DNA of 64,000 bases from Saturnia japonica (taxonomy: Eukaryota; Arthropoda; Insecta; Lepidoptera; Saturniidae): the NCBI GenBank assembly GCA_033032175.1, contig CM065321.1:890501-954500 (forward strand), in the 5' to 3' direction. The notes under the pieces were generated by a model. The model saw nothing but the letters and a program-made list of their open reading frames with translations, had not been told where the DNA came from and made no database searches. Shown one piece after another: positions 1-34,599 of the stretch; the stretch's first letter is position 1, and each line of letters begins with the position of its first letter. The translations under genes and the position numbers were made by a program.

Positions 1-103
1 CAAGTACTAGTTATAAAGAAAATGATTTATGTTGTACACCGCCCGATATAAGATGTGAAGCCCTTAACGTTATGCAAAGTTTACTACCTGAAAACTCCAA
101 GGA

Positions 104-287
104 AAAATGATTTTTTATTATTATTTTCTTCACAAGTGTGTTGAAAAACGTCGTATGATACACGTGTGTATTGGTGATTACCGTCCTCGGCTCTCTTAAG
201 ACCCTCACGGCCTCACCTGACGGCTCGGGTCTCAATGGCGCCTCAGCGGTAATCACCAACATTACACACTTGTACCATAATGTACTA
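104..287. repeat. 184-bp foldback repeat, copy 1
   Basis: Nearly identical to 1161-1344 (one visible difference). It contains nested inverted repeats: ACAAGTGTGT (132-141) with its complement at 264-273, and TGGTGATTACCG (172-183) with its complement at 247-258, so it can fold as a stem with a GC-rich loop. Probably a MITE or part of a larger element. Confidence 0.85.
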
Positions 288-529
288 TTACAGTGAAATA
301 ACAAATTTTGAAAAATTGCGTTTGTGGCCTGGGTTCCGTTTTTTACGCTCTGCTGAAATACCTGTACAGTGTCCAAATATATAAAAAAAAAACTATTTTT
401 AAGCGGAGCGTGTAAAAGTTATGATAATTTTTTTTTTTATACGGCAAAGGTAGGTAGCAAACAAGCTATGGACGCTTACAATATCATACTACTATAGGCA
501 TCACTGGCGTGATACCGACTTTGAAGCCC

Positions 530-660
530 CCTAGGTCAAGGAGCTCTGAAAACCTTACTTAACGCAGCCCGTAGGAACACAACATAAAGTCATTTGGCTG
601 CGATCTTCTGTAGGCTGAAGGTATTCCACCAGTCGGGCTGGCCCAAGTAGAGAGAAATCT
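530..660 (-). repeat. Dispersed repeat fragment (shared with 35285-35385)
   Basis: Read on the minus strand it has the block AGATTTCTCTCTA ... TGGTGGAATACCT ... CTACAGAAG ... GGTTTTCAGAGC, which recurs on the plus strand at about 35297-35365. It is a non-coding dispersed element of unknown class. Confidence 0.6.
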
Positions 661-1160
661 AAAAAAAAAATTCTCTTTGCCCTAGTCTGTTAAAACGTAA
701 AACGTTACTTACATAAAACGATTCTTGCATCAAAATACAACAATAACGTTAAATCAGTAATTATATTACAATAATTTATCAAAGGCTATCTTGTTTGAAA
801 TGTGGTTTCAAAATATCATAACGACATTGCCTGCCTGACACTTTCAAAGTGTTCCTAAACACAATATGAGTCATAAAATCAAAAGCAAAGCAAAAGCGGC
901 TAGCGTCCGCGTTATAACTTTTTCAACACACTTGCTCATAAAGTGGCTCTAATATCACCGCAATTAGGCACATAATGACACCTGTAATCAAACTGTGACT
1001 TTTTCATTGCTATTATTCACAAGTGAGTTATAGAGTATCATTGAAAATTATTATATTCATTCGAGCAATGACATAAGCGCACAAAAGCTTCAAATTACAT
1101 AATTTTACTAACTGCACATTTACTAATTGTTTCTCTAAATATACTTTTTATGTACTAAAT

Positions 1161-1344
1161 AAAATGATTTTTTATTATTATTTTCTTCACAAGTGTGTTG
1201 AAAAACGTCGTATGATACACGTGTGTATTGGTGATTACCGTCCTCGGCTCTCTTAAGACCCTCACGGCCTCACCTAACGGCTCGGGTCTCAATGGCGCCT
1301 CAGCGGTAATCACCAACATTACACACTTGTACCATAATGTACTA
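1161..1344. repeat. 184-bp foldback repeat, copy 2
   Basis: Direct repeat of 104-287, 1057 bp downstream, same orientation. The near-identity points to recent insertion of two copies, duplication, or two ends of one element. Confidence 0.85.
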
Positions 1345-2804
1345 ATATAGGGTATCAATAGATTTGCCACTTTTTTTGGAAGAAAAATATTGTACTTTCC
1401 AAAAAATTCCAAAAAATATACTACTTTTTTTAAAGTTAGGAAGAAATAAAGTACCTACACATTTGTTTTCAATCATTATTAGGTAATCAACTACCCAAAA
1501 GAAGAGTGTAATGTTTACAGGGTTCATGTATGTGAGTTTCTTTATTCCACCAAAACTTTTAAATGCCTGAACACATTTGAAAAAAAAAACCTCCACAGTT
1601 TGTTGAATACATGTAAAACTCAGGCGAAAATATTCTGTGGTCTGTGAGACGTGATGCAAAATATGACTAACAAAATGAAAATAAATTTCAAATTCTGTTT
1701 CATTTATCAAAAGAATATAAAATAAGAGTGACAGTTGAATCAGCGATGAAAATATAGTATTTTTCTTGCTATATTATTTTTCTATTATTTATAATACAAT
1801 TGACTAAAATATAGTACGATACTATATAATATGGTACGGGTGGCAACCCTAGGCAACCTTATTAAACATAAGGCCTAGTTTTTATTCTTGATTTATTTAG
1901 TTGCTAATTTATTTGAATCTTATGACTAAATGACACAGGCGAGACGTCGTAAACTAGGGATTGATTTTATTTACATTGGGTATTGTTTTTAATTAATTTT
2001 ATGTAAATTTTAAAGAACGACCTTAAGTTTAGTTCGAACACGAATTTCCGTCTGCTTCCTTTGTGATCAATTTTTTTTTTAGTTTTTTTTTGTCTGATCT
2101 TGCTGTTAGCCTGAGGGGCCCTAACCAAAAACAGAGCAGCTGCGGTTTTTACAACTTTACCGGGCTATATTTTAAGTTTGTTTGCAATAAGTTCTTAGTT
2201 GTTATGCATTGTAGGAGAGCTAAGAAAACGGTTATGTTTTTATAATAATCTGCAAGCCAAGTTTCATAACGTCTTTTGTTTTTGTTTTTAATGCATTTTA
2301 GTGGAATAAAATGTAAAAAATGTATTGAAATAATATCGTTTTTCGTCTCGCATTTTTAAATTTTGACAGACAATTGTTGTATTAATATTGATAAAATAAC
2401 CAGTGTTTAATCGTTTTTATAAATCAGAAGAAAAATTAGATTGAAATTGATACTTTTTTTAAAATAAAAATTTTAATGTTGCATTTTTGACTTATTTTGT
2501 AAAAAGTTAAAAATCATGACAACTCAATAATGGTTCACTTTTGCATAATACATATGGGGGTTAAAATTATCATAAATAGTCACCCCTATCACCTCCTAAC
2601 GGGAATACGTCGAATTACCAATATCCCTGTATTTATAGGTACCTACTAACATTTTTTTGAATTCTCTTGAGATATATATTAAATGATCTGAAAAATAACT
2701 TTCCGATTGTGTATTTTGAAGGGTGTCGTGTCCGGAACCTCAGTTCGATAAGATACAGTGAGTTGATATCGTTGCTCATGTCTATGGGTCCTATTACCAC
2801 ACAG

Positions 2805-2947
2805 GCATAGTGGCGAAGACAAGGGCTGCCACGGCCAAGAATGCAGCGCTCGCGGCCGCAGAGTTCCTGGCGAACGTCGGCGATCTAGACTTCAGGCAGA
2901 TCGACGTCGGGAAGCAAAGGCTGAGTAATCTAATTTTATTTTATTAG
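2805..2947 (+). CDS. Probable exon of the same unidentified gene
   Basis: After acceptor CTATTACCACACAG, a GC-rich frame encodes IVAKTRAATAKNAALAAAEF then LANVGDLDFRQIDVGKQ, likely helical. There is no clean GT donor. Either it uses a GC donor at 2920 or runs to TAG at 2947. The Ala-rich helix suggests a structural protein, but no family is assigned. Confidence 0.5.
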
Positions 2948-3139
2948 TAACTGTCCCCGTGGCTCCACTCAAGTGGACTACAGAATTATTGTTTGAGATA
3001 AGATAGGTATCATGATTTTTTAATATAAGGACCAACTGAACAAGTCTACAAGGAATAAAACAAAAAAAGAAATTAACAAAATCTATCCAGTATTTTTTAC
3101 ATAATGGACGCGCATAACGGCTAACCTCTGTCATTTTAT

Positions 3140-3365
3140 GAGAAACAACTCCTATAATATAATAAAGCGGAAAAGTTGTTTTGTTAGTTTGTTTGTTTAA
3201 ACACGCTTATTTCAGGAACTACCGATAGGATTTGAAAAATTCTTTTTTCTATGATAGCCAGACTTCCGAGGAAAAGTATAGAGTGATTTTTGTTACGTAA
3301 GTCGGAAGTAGTCGAACTGCGAATTATATGCGGATGAAGCCGCGGGGTACAGCCAGTTTTTTATA
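3140..3365 (-). repeat. Non-LTR retroposon remnant
   Basis: Ends in GAAGCCGCGGGGTACAGCC followed by AGTTTT, an end typical of 3'-truncated insect retroposons. No coding capacity left. Confidence 0.45.
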
Positions 3366-3674
3366 ATGTTACAACGAGTTCGATGTCGAATCTTTGTGTA
3401 ATTTCCCAACCTTGCGAGACCTCTCCATACTTATGCTCTTTAACCGTGCCTGAACATTGTTGTGTTTTGCTCAAGTGGCGGGCCAGATGATGTAGGATTC
3501 ATTTATTAATAAGAAGCAGCGTAAATTGTAGACGTACTTTTTATTTTAGACAAAACATTACAGCCCTTTAACATAGACAACGGAAGTACCATAGACAAAC
3601 TTATAACTAGAGATGTGACTACTATAAACACGACAAACATAAGGTCATGTAAAAATTCTTTATTTGTGATCCAG

Positions 3675-3842
3675 AGGTGAGCCTCGCTCTACACGACGAG
3701 GACTGCGTCAGAATGAGCGAGGGCCTCGCTCTGCAGCTCGCCAACGACATCCAGATCGACAGCGCTAAGAATTCCATATGTATGGTGGATATGCTCTGCC
3801 CCGACGAAATATCGTGCACGGCCCAAGCTCTTTCTTCAAAAG
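3675..3842 (+). CDS. Internal exon of an unidentified plus-strand gene
   Basis: A strongly GC3-biased frame between acceptor GTGATCCAG and donor GTGAGTCC encodes VSLALHDEDCVRMSEGLALQ, LANDIQIDSAKNSICMVDM, then LCPDEISCTAQALSSK. It ends in phase 1. Four cysteines are spread over 55 residues. Codon bias and both splice sites make it a real exon; I do not recognise the protein. Confidence 0.7.
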
Positions 3843-5138
3843 GTGAGTCCTACCATAGATTTAACATATACCTATAGATAGGCAATTTGAAAGAGAAGGA
3901 GCATAGTATGTACGCTCGTGTTAGAACGATATAGAGACACGAGACAATTTTCGTATGTGTTGCCAGCCTGTATCGATCTACGTAAATCGGAATCAAAACA
4001 AATTCCAGTTAATTCTGCATTATTTAAGGTGTTCTAAAGTATAATTTAATATTTAGTAAACGTATTTAATTGTGATTATATGTATTGTAACTATGTGACT
4101 CGTATGACAAAGAAAATCAACGAAATAATACGTAGGCAAAAGGTAGTGAATTCCGTTTTTAGTCTCGTTGTTTACGCCGTTTTGGATTTTTATACATTTA
4201 CACATTCACGTTAAATCCAAGATGCTATTTAAAGGTATCGTATGAGCCACTCGACTAATTTCTCTCCTGAAATGATCAGAGTACTGATGGCTCGTTGGCG
4301 CTAGTCCCGTCATCCGTCGCTCACAAGTCACGCGATAATAGGTATAGCTCACACACGCGCATGCGCGACATAATATATGTCTCGCGTCTGTCATATTTGA
4401 ACAAAAACGCGTAATATGTATTTTTGCGCTGTTATGAGCAAATAGATATTGGACAGTTTGGAAATTTGATAATTCACATAATATGTAACCGCATCGCATA
4501 TTAAATAAAGATATCGCATGTCAACAACAAATTGAAGACCTGTCGTTGACGAGTTCGAGTTGGCCGACTTGGTGAGTACGTATATCTCCAGGGCAGGCGA
4601 CCCACGCTCTTTTTTTTTTATGTATTTCATTGTCGCATTTCGCATTACCACTTGTTTTATTCAACCTATTGTACAATATGTATTAAAAGCCCCGTCGAAT
4701 CCAAAAAGAGTATACCTATAGGTAGCCCAATTACATTACCAAAAAAAATCAAAATATTATCTAATATGAAAATAAAAATGTTATTGCGATTTAAAATCGC
4801 CAGCCACGGAGCGGCGCGGCGCGACGCGACGCAGCGGTACGTTTGATCGTATGGCGGTACTCTGCACCTCGCCGCCTGTATTACCATATAACTTTTTTTT
4901 TTTACATTTTATTAGGGGTATTTTTTTACTTATAATCTGAGATAGATAACATAAACAGAATAATAATCTCGATACCTGAAAACACCTTTACGAATCCGAC
5001 GGGGTTTTTAATACATACTGTATATACGGTATAAACGGTACTAAATCTATGGTACCTACCTACTAGACGTCGCGCTGTTAGTTTAACACTTTATGGTTAG
5101 GAACCTATCAATAAACTCTCTGTTGACTTGTTTTTCAG

Positions 5139-5224
5139 CTTCACAGATGGCGGTCGCCGTGGTTGGCGATGTGGACGCAGTACCCCATGATCGTGATATT
5201 GTTGGCGGCGCATGGTCAAAATAA
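5139..5224 (+). CDS. Possible last exon of the unidentified plus-strand gene
   Basis: Follows a strong acceptor (CTTGTTTTTCAG). Its phase fits the exon at 3675-3842, giving ASQMAVAVVGDVDAVPHDRD then IVGGAWSK and TAA. An AATAAA overlaps the stop (5220-5225) and could be the poly(A) signal. The other two frames are also short, so the choice rests on phase. Confidence 0.4.
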
Positions 5225-5239
5225 AACGTACTTTTAACT

Positions 5240-8226
5240 GTAATTACTTGAATATTCAACCCAGTGACCACGTAACCTTAGTTTGATATCGCCTTTACAT
5301 CCTCTGTCATATTTACATACATTTTACACATAGTGGGTATGGGTGATGTAAAATATAGGTCACGTGTCAGTTATTCAGAACCGCATAGATGCGAACGTGT
5401 CAGGTTTGCTTATAGGGACAGGCTTGTGAATGAAACCGTGAATGTGGTAAAAGTGAGCCGTCTAAGTGGGTGCATGGCGACTTTGGAACTGAGTGAGTTG
5501 ATCGCAGCTGTCATAACGTAACTCTATAGGTATCAAGCATATATATAGATGTTTGGTACAGATATAATCAAGAAAGATTATTTGTCATCATTACGTTGCT
5601 TCGCGTCTGTCGATATCTATTCAATTAAAGTGGTTGGTTGAAATAAAAAAAAAAAACTATTAGGTAGGTATTATAATTTATTTGTATCACATACATTATT
5701 AATAGTAAATATTATATAAATTAGAAAGACGTCTATCGGCTTCTTAATTTCTATTGAAGTGAAATTTCTTTTGGGACGGTGTGAATTGGATTTTATGAAA
5801 CGATAATGTGTAACCAAAAAAGAGATAGCTATAAATGTATATACATATAGGTTTTAGGCTGTGAGAGAATGAGATAGAATGAGTTTCTATAGTTTCGCTA
5901 TGCTTCGTCTATTCTTAATGTACTTGAAATATTATATAAAGAGAGAAGTTTCACTTCTACCGCATGTGAACTCGCACTCAATTTTTTTTATATTTTGATA
6001 GCAGAGTAATTATATATAACACAGTAATTTATAGTCCATTATTACAGCAAGAACCGACTCGCCATTCAGTCAAACCAAAGATAAATGAGATAAATCAAAC
6101 CTCTTTCTTCGCTGTTTCTTCACCCAAATTCATCTAGCTCTTTGACCTGGCCTCATCCCGCTCTATACTCACAATACAATAGCGCCATCTATTTCCATCC
6201 ACCATTAGCCAATAGATATACTTTCGATACAATATTATCTGGTATATTTTTATATCTAGACAAGTTATCGGGAACATGATTCAAGGGACTTCAGAAAAAA
6301 CTTGATGATTAAAAATAGAACCTCGAATCAAAATTATTTGAGGAATATGAAGACCGTAGTTTTGGTTAAGAAACCGCATTTTATAGAAATTCCTAAATTT
6401 AGTTAGAAATAAATAAAACAAAAAGCTTTTTGATTTTCTTTATATTTTTTAATTTATTTTATTACTGAAAATTGACTTAAACTATTTTACTCAATTTGCA
6501 ATGTGATTTATATACTTTGAAATTTAATCTTATCACATAATCTCGAATACGTTTTTGAGATATCTCACAAAATGTCTATAAACACATAGCAACACTAACT
6601 TTTATAAAAAAGGGGTAAATTGCAATAACAAAAAATCCGCAGGCTTGGTGTTGTCAACGGTAATATATAAAAAAATACTAACACATTTTTTTTACTAGTA
6701 ACATTTCCGTGTAAATTTTCGTACTTACAACTTACAGTTTTAACAAAAATGTAACCTAGTTTTTTATAAAGACCTTAACTTTATTACTATTTTAATAACT
6801 ATGAACTATATACAGTAATTTACATCACAAGAGCAATGTTGTATGGTGGTCGTTGATACAACATACAAAAAATTTCTTTTTTTTCTGCAATATATTTTAG
6901 TTTTTTTTTTTATTATACACTAAAGTAAGGAACTAGAATTAAGACAAATTGTCTGAATTTAAAATTTATTACTAAAATATATTATTGCATAGTTTTTTTA
7001 AATTCTATTTTAATAGATCATAAGTCAGCGATTGTACCGTGCTTTTCACTTTAGATACGGCACACGCTTTCAAATCTCCTACTTTGGCGTTCACCGTCAC
7101 ATAATAATATCAGGCTAAATAAACTTTTAGAACGCTGTTTGGAGCCCCGTGTTATTTAGAAATTATTTTAATAATCTGTGCATACCTAGAACACCAACAA
7201 TCTAATTAAAATATTAAGTAATTTTTTTAAAACAAATCATTTTCCGGTTTTGATAACATCAAATTTCTGTGCTTTAGTTTCTTTTTTTAAAGTCAGAAAA
7301 TTAACTTCTTCGTTTATTCAGAAATTTTCACTGCGAACAGTACGATTATAATTTTTACACCTGGTAACCCAATTAAATATCAAATCATAAGTCTACCAAA
7401 ACTAGAAATATGTTTATAGACCGAAGCTATGTGACTATAATTATATTTTATATAGTCTCTTCGATTTCGAAGTTTGTATATTAATTCACAAGAGAATTTG
7501 AATCACCAAAATTTATACTATATTAATTATAAATTTAATTTTTGAAAATTTGTTTTTATTTTATTATTGGATAAAATTTATGTGTAACATAACTTAATAA
7601 ACTGTAAATTAGAATTTACTTTACTTTTGTATATATAGCCCAATAGGTTACATGTAAAATTCACACAACTGGATATATATAACAGTAGAAATGATGGAAA
7701 TAGTAAGATATAGATTACTTTAATATTCATTTAGATCCGGTCAATTCGTGCTGTGAAACTTTTATTGAGTTCTTTTAAAGAATCTACTATAATAAATTTA
7801 CAATAAATTTCATTCGATGTCTTTCTACTAAGTTACAGTGTTGCCAGTTTAAAAAATACTTTAGAAAACCAACTTTCAATTGTGTTGATTTAAATATTGT
7901 ATAGTAGTTAAAACGAGCAAACACAAAGTCATAAGTGTTTCTTTTTTCTTATAGTAATTCTCTCGATATTCATAAGCGCATTTTTAATTCTGTAAGCAAA
8001 AACATGGCAAGATATGAAAAGTACAGTATCGTAGAACCCTACTTGATTGTTCATTAAATTTGTGAATTTTCCATAGAGTACACAAAGTTTTTTAAGAGTC
8101 AAGCGTTCTCGCAATAGTCGCGAGACGGGCCTCGTGCGTCTCTTCGTTCGTTTGTCTGTGTATCTGTTTATTTTTCTACAACCACCATACTTGTATCCGC
8201 TCACAGCGCACACGACTGAGTGACAG
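5240..8226. other. AT-rich non-coding stretch
   Basis: About 3 kb with no exon, named repeat or RNA gene that I can support. 6270-7700 is especially AT-rich, with many A- or T-runs. Short open frames here have no codon bias. Confidence 0.5.
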
Positions 8227-8271
8227 ATGGTTCCGCGATTCTTAACCTCTGCGAAACAAATTAATAACAAG
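8227..8271 (+). CDS. Candidate first coding exon, unidentified
   Basis: An ATG followed by 15 codons (MVPRFLTSAKQINNK) ends exactly at a consensus donor AAG-GTGAGTACG, phase 0. The peptide is basic and could be a targeting signal. The preceding 130 bp are relatively CpG-rich. No continuation exon was recognised on the plus strand, so this may be chance. Confidence 0.2.
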
Positions 8272-8850
8272 GTGAGTACGTTCAGTTCAGTTAGTGTCGA
8301 AGTGGGGAATGAGCGAGTACATACAGTTTAATTAGTGTTGCAGTGGGGAATGAGCAAGTAAATACAGTTTAATTAGTGTCGCAGTGGGGAATGAGTGAGT
8401 ACGTACAGTTCAATTAGTGTCGCAGTGGGGAAAGAGCGAGTACATACAGTTCAATTAGTGTCACACTGGGGAGTGAACGAGTACATACAGTTCAATTAGT
8501 GTCACACTGGGGAGTGAAGAGTACATACAGTTCAATCAGTGTCACACTGGGGAGTGAACGAGTACATAAAGTTCAATTAGTGTCACACTGGGGAGTGAAC
8601 GAGTACATACAGTTCAATTAGTGTCACACTGGGGAGTGAACGAGTACATACAGTTCAATTAGTGTCACACTGGGGAGTGAACGAGTACATACAATTAAAT
8701 TAGTGTCGCAATGGGGAATGAGCGAGTACATAGAGTCCAATTAGCATCGCAATAGGGAATGAGCAACTTCGTGCATTTCACTGAAAGTCGTAGTGGGGAA
8801 TGGGCGATACATACAGCTCCGTTAGTTACGCAGTGGAGAACGAGCGAGTA
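8272..8850. repeat. 41-bp minisatellite, about 14 copies
   Basis: Tandem units of 40-41 bp with core GTACATACAGTTCAATTAGTG and a half reading GTCACACTGGGGAGTGAAC or GTCGCAGTGGGGAATGAGC. Copies around 8450-8690 are nearly identical, while both edges are more diverged, as expected for slippage or unequal exchange in the middle of an array. Each unit has GAGTAC preceded by G, A or C, resembling a splice donor on the plus strand; the first unit starts exactly at one (AAG then GTGAGTACG). Confidence 0.95.
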
Positions 8851-8881
8851 AGAAAGAAAGAAGAAGTAAAAAAGAAAAAAC

Positions 8882-8887
8882 GTTTAT
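8882..8887 (-). terminator. Candidate ClpX poly(A) signal
   Basis: AATAAA on the minus strand, about 175 nt past the ClpX stop codon, between the two blocks of minisatellite. Position fits a short 3'UTR; no expression evidence is available. Confidence 0.4.
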
Positions 8888-9060
8888 TACTGGTTCAATA
8901 CAAAAAAATAAAGAAACATGAACAAATAAAAAAACATAAGTTATACATCAGTTAGTATTACTTAACAACGGCCTCTCATTCAGCTACATGAATAAATAAA
9001 GAGTGCCAATAATTGAATTAGTGTCACAGTGGGGAATAAGTGAGTATGTAATGGAGTGTC

Positions 9061-30898
<21,838 letters not shown>

Positions 30899-31782
30899 CT
30901 TTTGTAACGTGATTGCACTAAAGCAAAAACTTTCACAGGGCTTCGCACAACTCCGCAAACTGTCATTGCAATTGAACAAGTGGTTTAGAAACGCAAAACA
31001 GTACAAACAAACTAACAAACACTTATTATTAAATAATATAGATTATAATAAAATTACGTACTCCAAACCCAGTGAAGGTGTAAAAGCTAGGGGTCCTTAG
31101 AGTAGACAGTTTGAAAAAGACGCACTATGACCGAATGACGAATATCACGAAACAAATACCAGGACAAACAGCTTCTAAAAACGGTTCCTATCAAATACTT
31201 GTATCGAAATCAAATTACTTTTCTCCGAAATTTTTATTAGAATCGTGATTTTTATGAAAAAAAAAATTATTTGTGATGTCACAAAGACATGGATGCAGTA
31301 TTGATTAACGAAGTTACGAACGCTGCATTTATGCAGAGTCACGAGTGACGTCATTAATGCGTAATCGAAACCGCGCACGTAGACATCCGACTGAGTAACT
31401 CAATACAACGAATGTCGTTTATCATGTTTCCTTAGATAATATAGAATATACATATATAAATAATAATATTATGCTGGGATGTTATAGTGAGTTTCCTTTA
31501 TGTAACGTTTTGATGTCTTTAAAAAAAATCGGCCTTAAGTCCGATAAGTTAGGTTCAAAATACAAATATTCACTGTTTTACAAGCTCGACAAAGAACCTG
31601 CCCCGAAACTATCGTTATCGCGGTTCGAACATTGAAACTTTAATAATTTAGTTAAACTAATATTAAATTACCTTTATTAATGTTATAAAGAGGTAAAATT
31701 TGTGAGTTTGGATGTCGGAGATAATCTTCGGAACAACTGAACCGATTCTGAAAACTCTGAGGAATTTGAGGAATCTACATTA

Positions 31783-32017
31783 GGGGCCATCCATAAATTA
31801 CGTCACACGTTTAGGGGGAGGGAGGAGGTCGACGAAGTGTGACAAGGGGTGGGGAGGGGTCCCAAATTTTGTGAGACATCACATTTTTTCAAAATATAAT
31901 ATTTTATATCTAAGTACTTTAGAACTTCTTTAAGTCGAAAAGCCTATACTATTCCACGTGAACCTGGCTATCATAAAAAATCATGAAATTCGTGTGACGT
32001 AATTTATGGATGGCCCC
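31783..32017. mobile_element. PIF/Harbinger-like MITE with perfect 27-bp TIRs
   Basis: 235 bp. The terminal 27 bp at 31783-31809 and 31991-32017 are exact inverted copies beginning GGGGCCATCCATAAATTACG. Flanked by TTA on both sides (31780-31782 and 32018-32020), the TWA target site of PIF/Harbinger. No transposase inside. Fragments with the same ends are near 35650 and 37325. Confidence 0.9.
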
Positions 32018-32232
32018 TTACCTCAGAACGCTATATGCTATTTTTTATTCAGTCAGAGATTCTACAGCATCGTGGATCACAGCTGGTTCAATATCATCAA
32101 AATTAATGATCAAACATCATTTTAATACTTATGCGTCCAACATACACAAATTGTTTAAAATTAATATTATAGTTAAAAAATGTCAAATCATTTTTTTTTA
32201 ATCCCTCTGTTGACTACATGCCATATCAAATA

Positions 32233-32904
32233 CAGTGTAAACTCTTTATAACGAAACTCAAGGGACTGAGCATTTTTTGTCGTTATAGAGAGTTATCGTT
32301 ATATGGAGTGAACAAAAAAAAAACCAAATTAACAAGAATTTTTAATATGTATGTCTTAGATAATAAATGATTATAAATTATTGTTTACACATATAGTCTG
32401 ATAACTTTGTCTGACGTTTTTTACTATGCCAGTACTTGTTTTGTATTATTTTATGTATTCTATTCATATCTTCTAACAAACTTTTTTGTCAACACTAATC
32501 GCTTTCCGTTTACTGGCCATTGTTAACAGTTTCAAAGTAGGTTTACGACTGATAATACGATAGGTACCCAGTATGCTTGGTCGAAGACCATCACTTCCGA
32601 GAAAACAATGCGTCATACTGCACGTATTCAAGGCAATTAAGGATAACAAAAGCTAGACCGACCTCGGATGTTTCGGAGCTTCAAAGTCTTCTGTTACCTG
32701 ATAACATAACATAAACAACAATACCGATAATAAATATTTACTGTCTAAAAATATGAACACATTTCTTCGTAATAGAGAATGGCGTATCGCTATAAAGAGT
32801 GTTTCAATATGTGGGTTTTAACGCAAACCAACCAAGTTGGGCTCACTTCAACGTTATAGGGAGTTTATCGTTATAAAGGATAACGTTATAAAGAGTTTAC
32901 ACTG
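32233..32904. mobile_element. pogo/Tc1-like MITE with perfect 21-bp TIRs
   Basis: 672 bp. Ends CAGTGTAAACTCTTTATAAC(G) and the exact inverted copy, flanked by TA dinucleotides (32231-32232 and 32905-32906). Extra GTTATAGAGAGTTATCGTTA-type copies inside both ends resemble subterminal transposase sites. No transposase frame remains. Confidence 0.88.
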
Positions 32905-33390
32905 TATATACATCTAATATGTAAGGGGCGACATCTATTAACCATCTATTTAACTAACATGCCTGCTCTAAGTTGTTCACTTCTATGGTGAAGCTGTAAA
33001 AGCCGTTTGAGGCTCCAGAGCCCTTATAGCTAACAGTAAAGTCAGTTATACATAATAATAATAATTTATTGAAACTAAAAATCATGTCACAACAAAAACA
33101 AAAAGCACGATATTAGCCGCTATAGTGAAGACTGTGTCGCTGCCAATAGCGCCCACTTCCACACAGCATAACAATAAGGCCTGCGTTCCACAATACAATG
33201 AAAAATACAACAATTATTTTTTTAAACTTTAAGAGTTGCGCGTGTGTGTGTGTGAGTGTATAAGTGAGTATTCGTTATTTGGATCTGTGGGTGTGGAGCG
33301 GGCTCTTGTTTGTGTGTAGAATGTGCGAGTTTCGAAGAGAGAATAAAATAATCTATACTATTCTAGTCTAAATTTGAACAGAATTTAATA

Positions 33391-34577
33391 TTAGGTCGGG
33401 GAAAAAGTGTTTTCGCTTAACGTAGGTATAAACTTGTTATAAAATTTCTTTGGCTGTACTATTTGTATCTGGCTGCTTTTGGTAACATTAAAAAAAAAAG
33501 AAAAAAAAAGTTGTTTTCCGCTATAATTCATTTGTTTTTCTTTCTGTAAATATGAGTGACTCTAATGAAGTAATTCGATACATTTTAAAATATTATTACA
33601 AAAAGGAAAATGCAGCGAAAAAAATTTATGATGTTTATGGACCTAATGCAGTGTCAGTAAGAGTAGAACAAATTTGGTTGAAACGTTTTCAGTCTGGAAA
33701 TTTTGATGTTAATATGCACCTCGCTCTGGTCGCTCTGCTACGAATAAAATGGACGCCATATTTGAAAGAGTGGAGTAAGATCGGCATATCTGTAGTTACA
33801 ATGTAGCTGAAGAAATGGAAAATGACCACAAAACAGTTTTAACCTATTTGAAGAAAACTGGCTATATCAAAAAGCTCAATATTTGGGTGCCACACGAGCT
33901 CATTGAAAGAAACCTAATGAACCGAGCCGTTTTTAAAGAGATTGTTATCTGGCGATGTAAAGTGAATCACGTACGACGAGAACGTGCCAAAAAGTTGTGG
34001 TCTAAGGTCGGCCAGGCTTCACAGACTGTGGCTAAACCTGGGCTAACTCGAAATAAGGTGATGCTGTGTGTATGGTGGCACTGTAAGGGCATTGTTCATT
34101 ATGAGCTTATACCGCCCGGCAAAATCATCGATTCGGATCTCTACTGCCAACAACTGATGAGATTAAAGGAAGCAGTTGAGAGAAAGCGGTCGGAATTGGT
34201 CAACAGGAAGGTGTGGTCTTTTATCCCGATAACGATAGACCACACACATCTTTAGCCACTCTGCAAAAAGTAAAAGAGTTTGGCTGGGAGATGTTAGTGC
34301 ATCCACCATATAGCCCTGACCTTGCACCTTCAGATTTTCACCTGTTTCGGTGTCTTCAGAATTCTTTAGGTTCTGTAAGGTTAACATCAAAAGAGGACTG
34401 CCAAAACTATTTGTCACGTTTTTTTGATCAGAAGTCCCAAAATTTCTATAGCAACGGGATCATGTCTCTACCTACAAAATGGCACACAATAATACTGTAA
34501 ATAAATGTAAATAAACTTTGAAAAAAATGTCTTGAGTTTTCATATAAAATTGCGAGGAAACTTTTTCCCCGGTTTAT
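33391..34577 (+). mobile_element. mariner element, broken transposase
   Basis: 1187 bp between TTAGGTCGGGGAAAAAGT and ACTTTTTCCCCGGTTTAT, flanked by TA. The transposase starts at 33552 (MSDSNEVIRYILKYYYKK) and is read in three fragments: 33552-33806, 33815-34255, 34213-34500. It lacks the linker between the HTH domains, has a frameshift around the first catalytic Asp (GD then ITYD in another frame), and has PDNDRPHTS in place of HDNARPHTS. PPYSPDLAPSDFHLF with the third Asp is intact. Inactive. Confidence 0.93.
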
Positions 34578-34599
34578 TATTAAGTTTTAATTTTGTCTT

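Noticed and set aside
8272..8850. Regular repeats that might be taken for a CRISPR array
   Set aside because: The whole 41-bp unit repeats without unique spacers and the genome is eukaryotic; it is a minisatellite. The same applies to 14010-14390.
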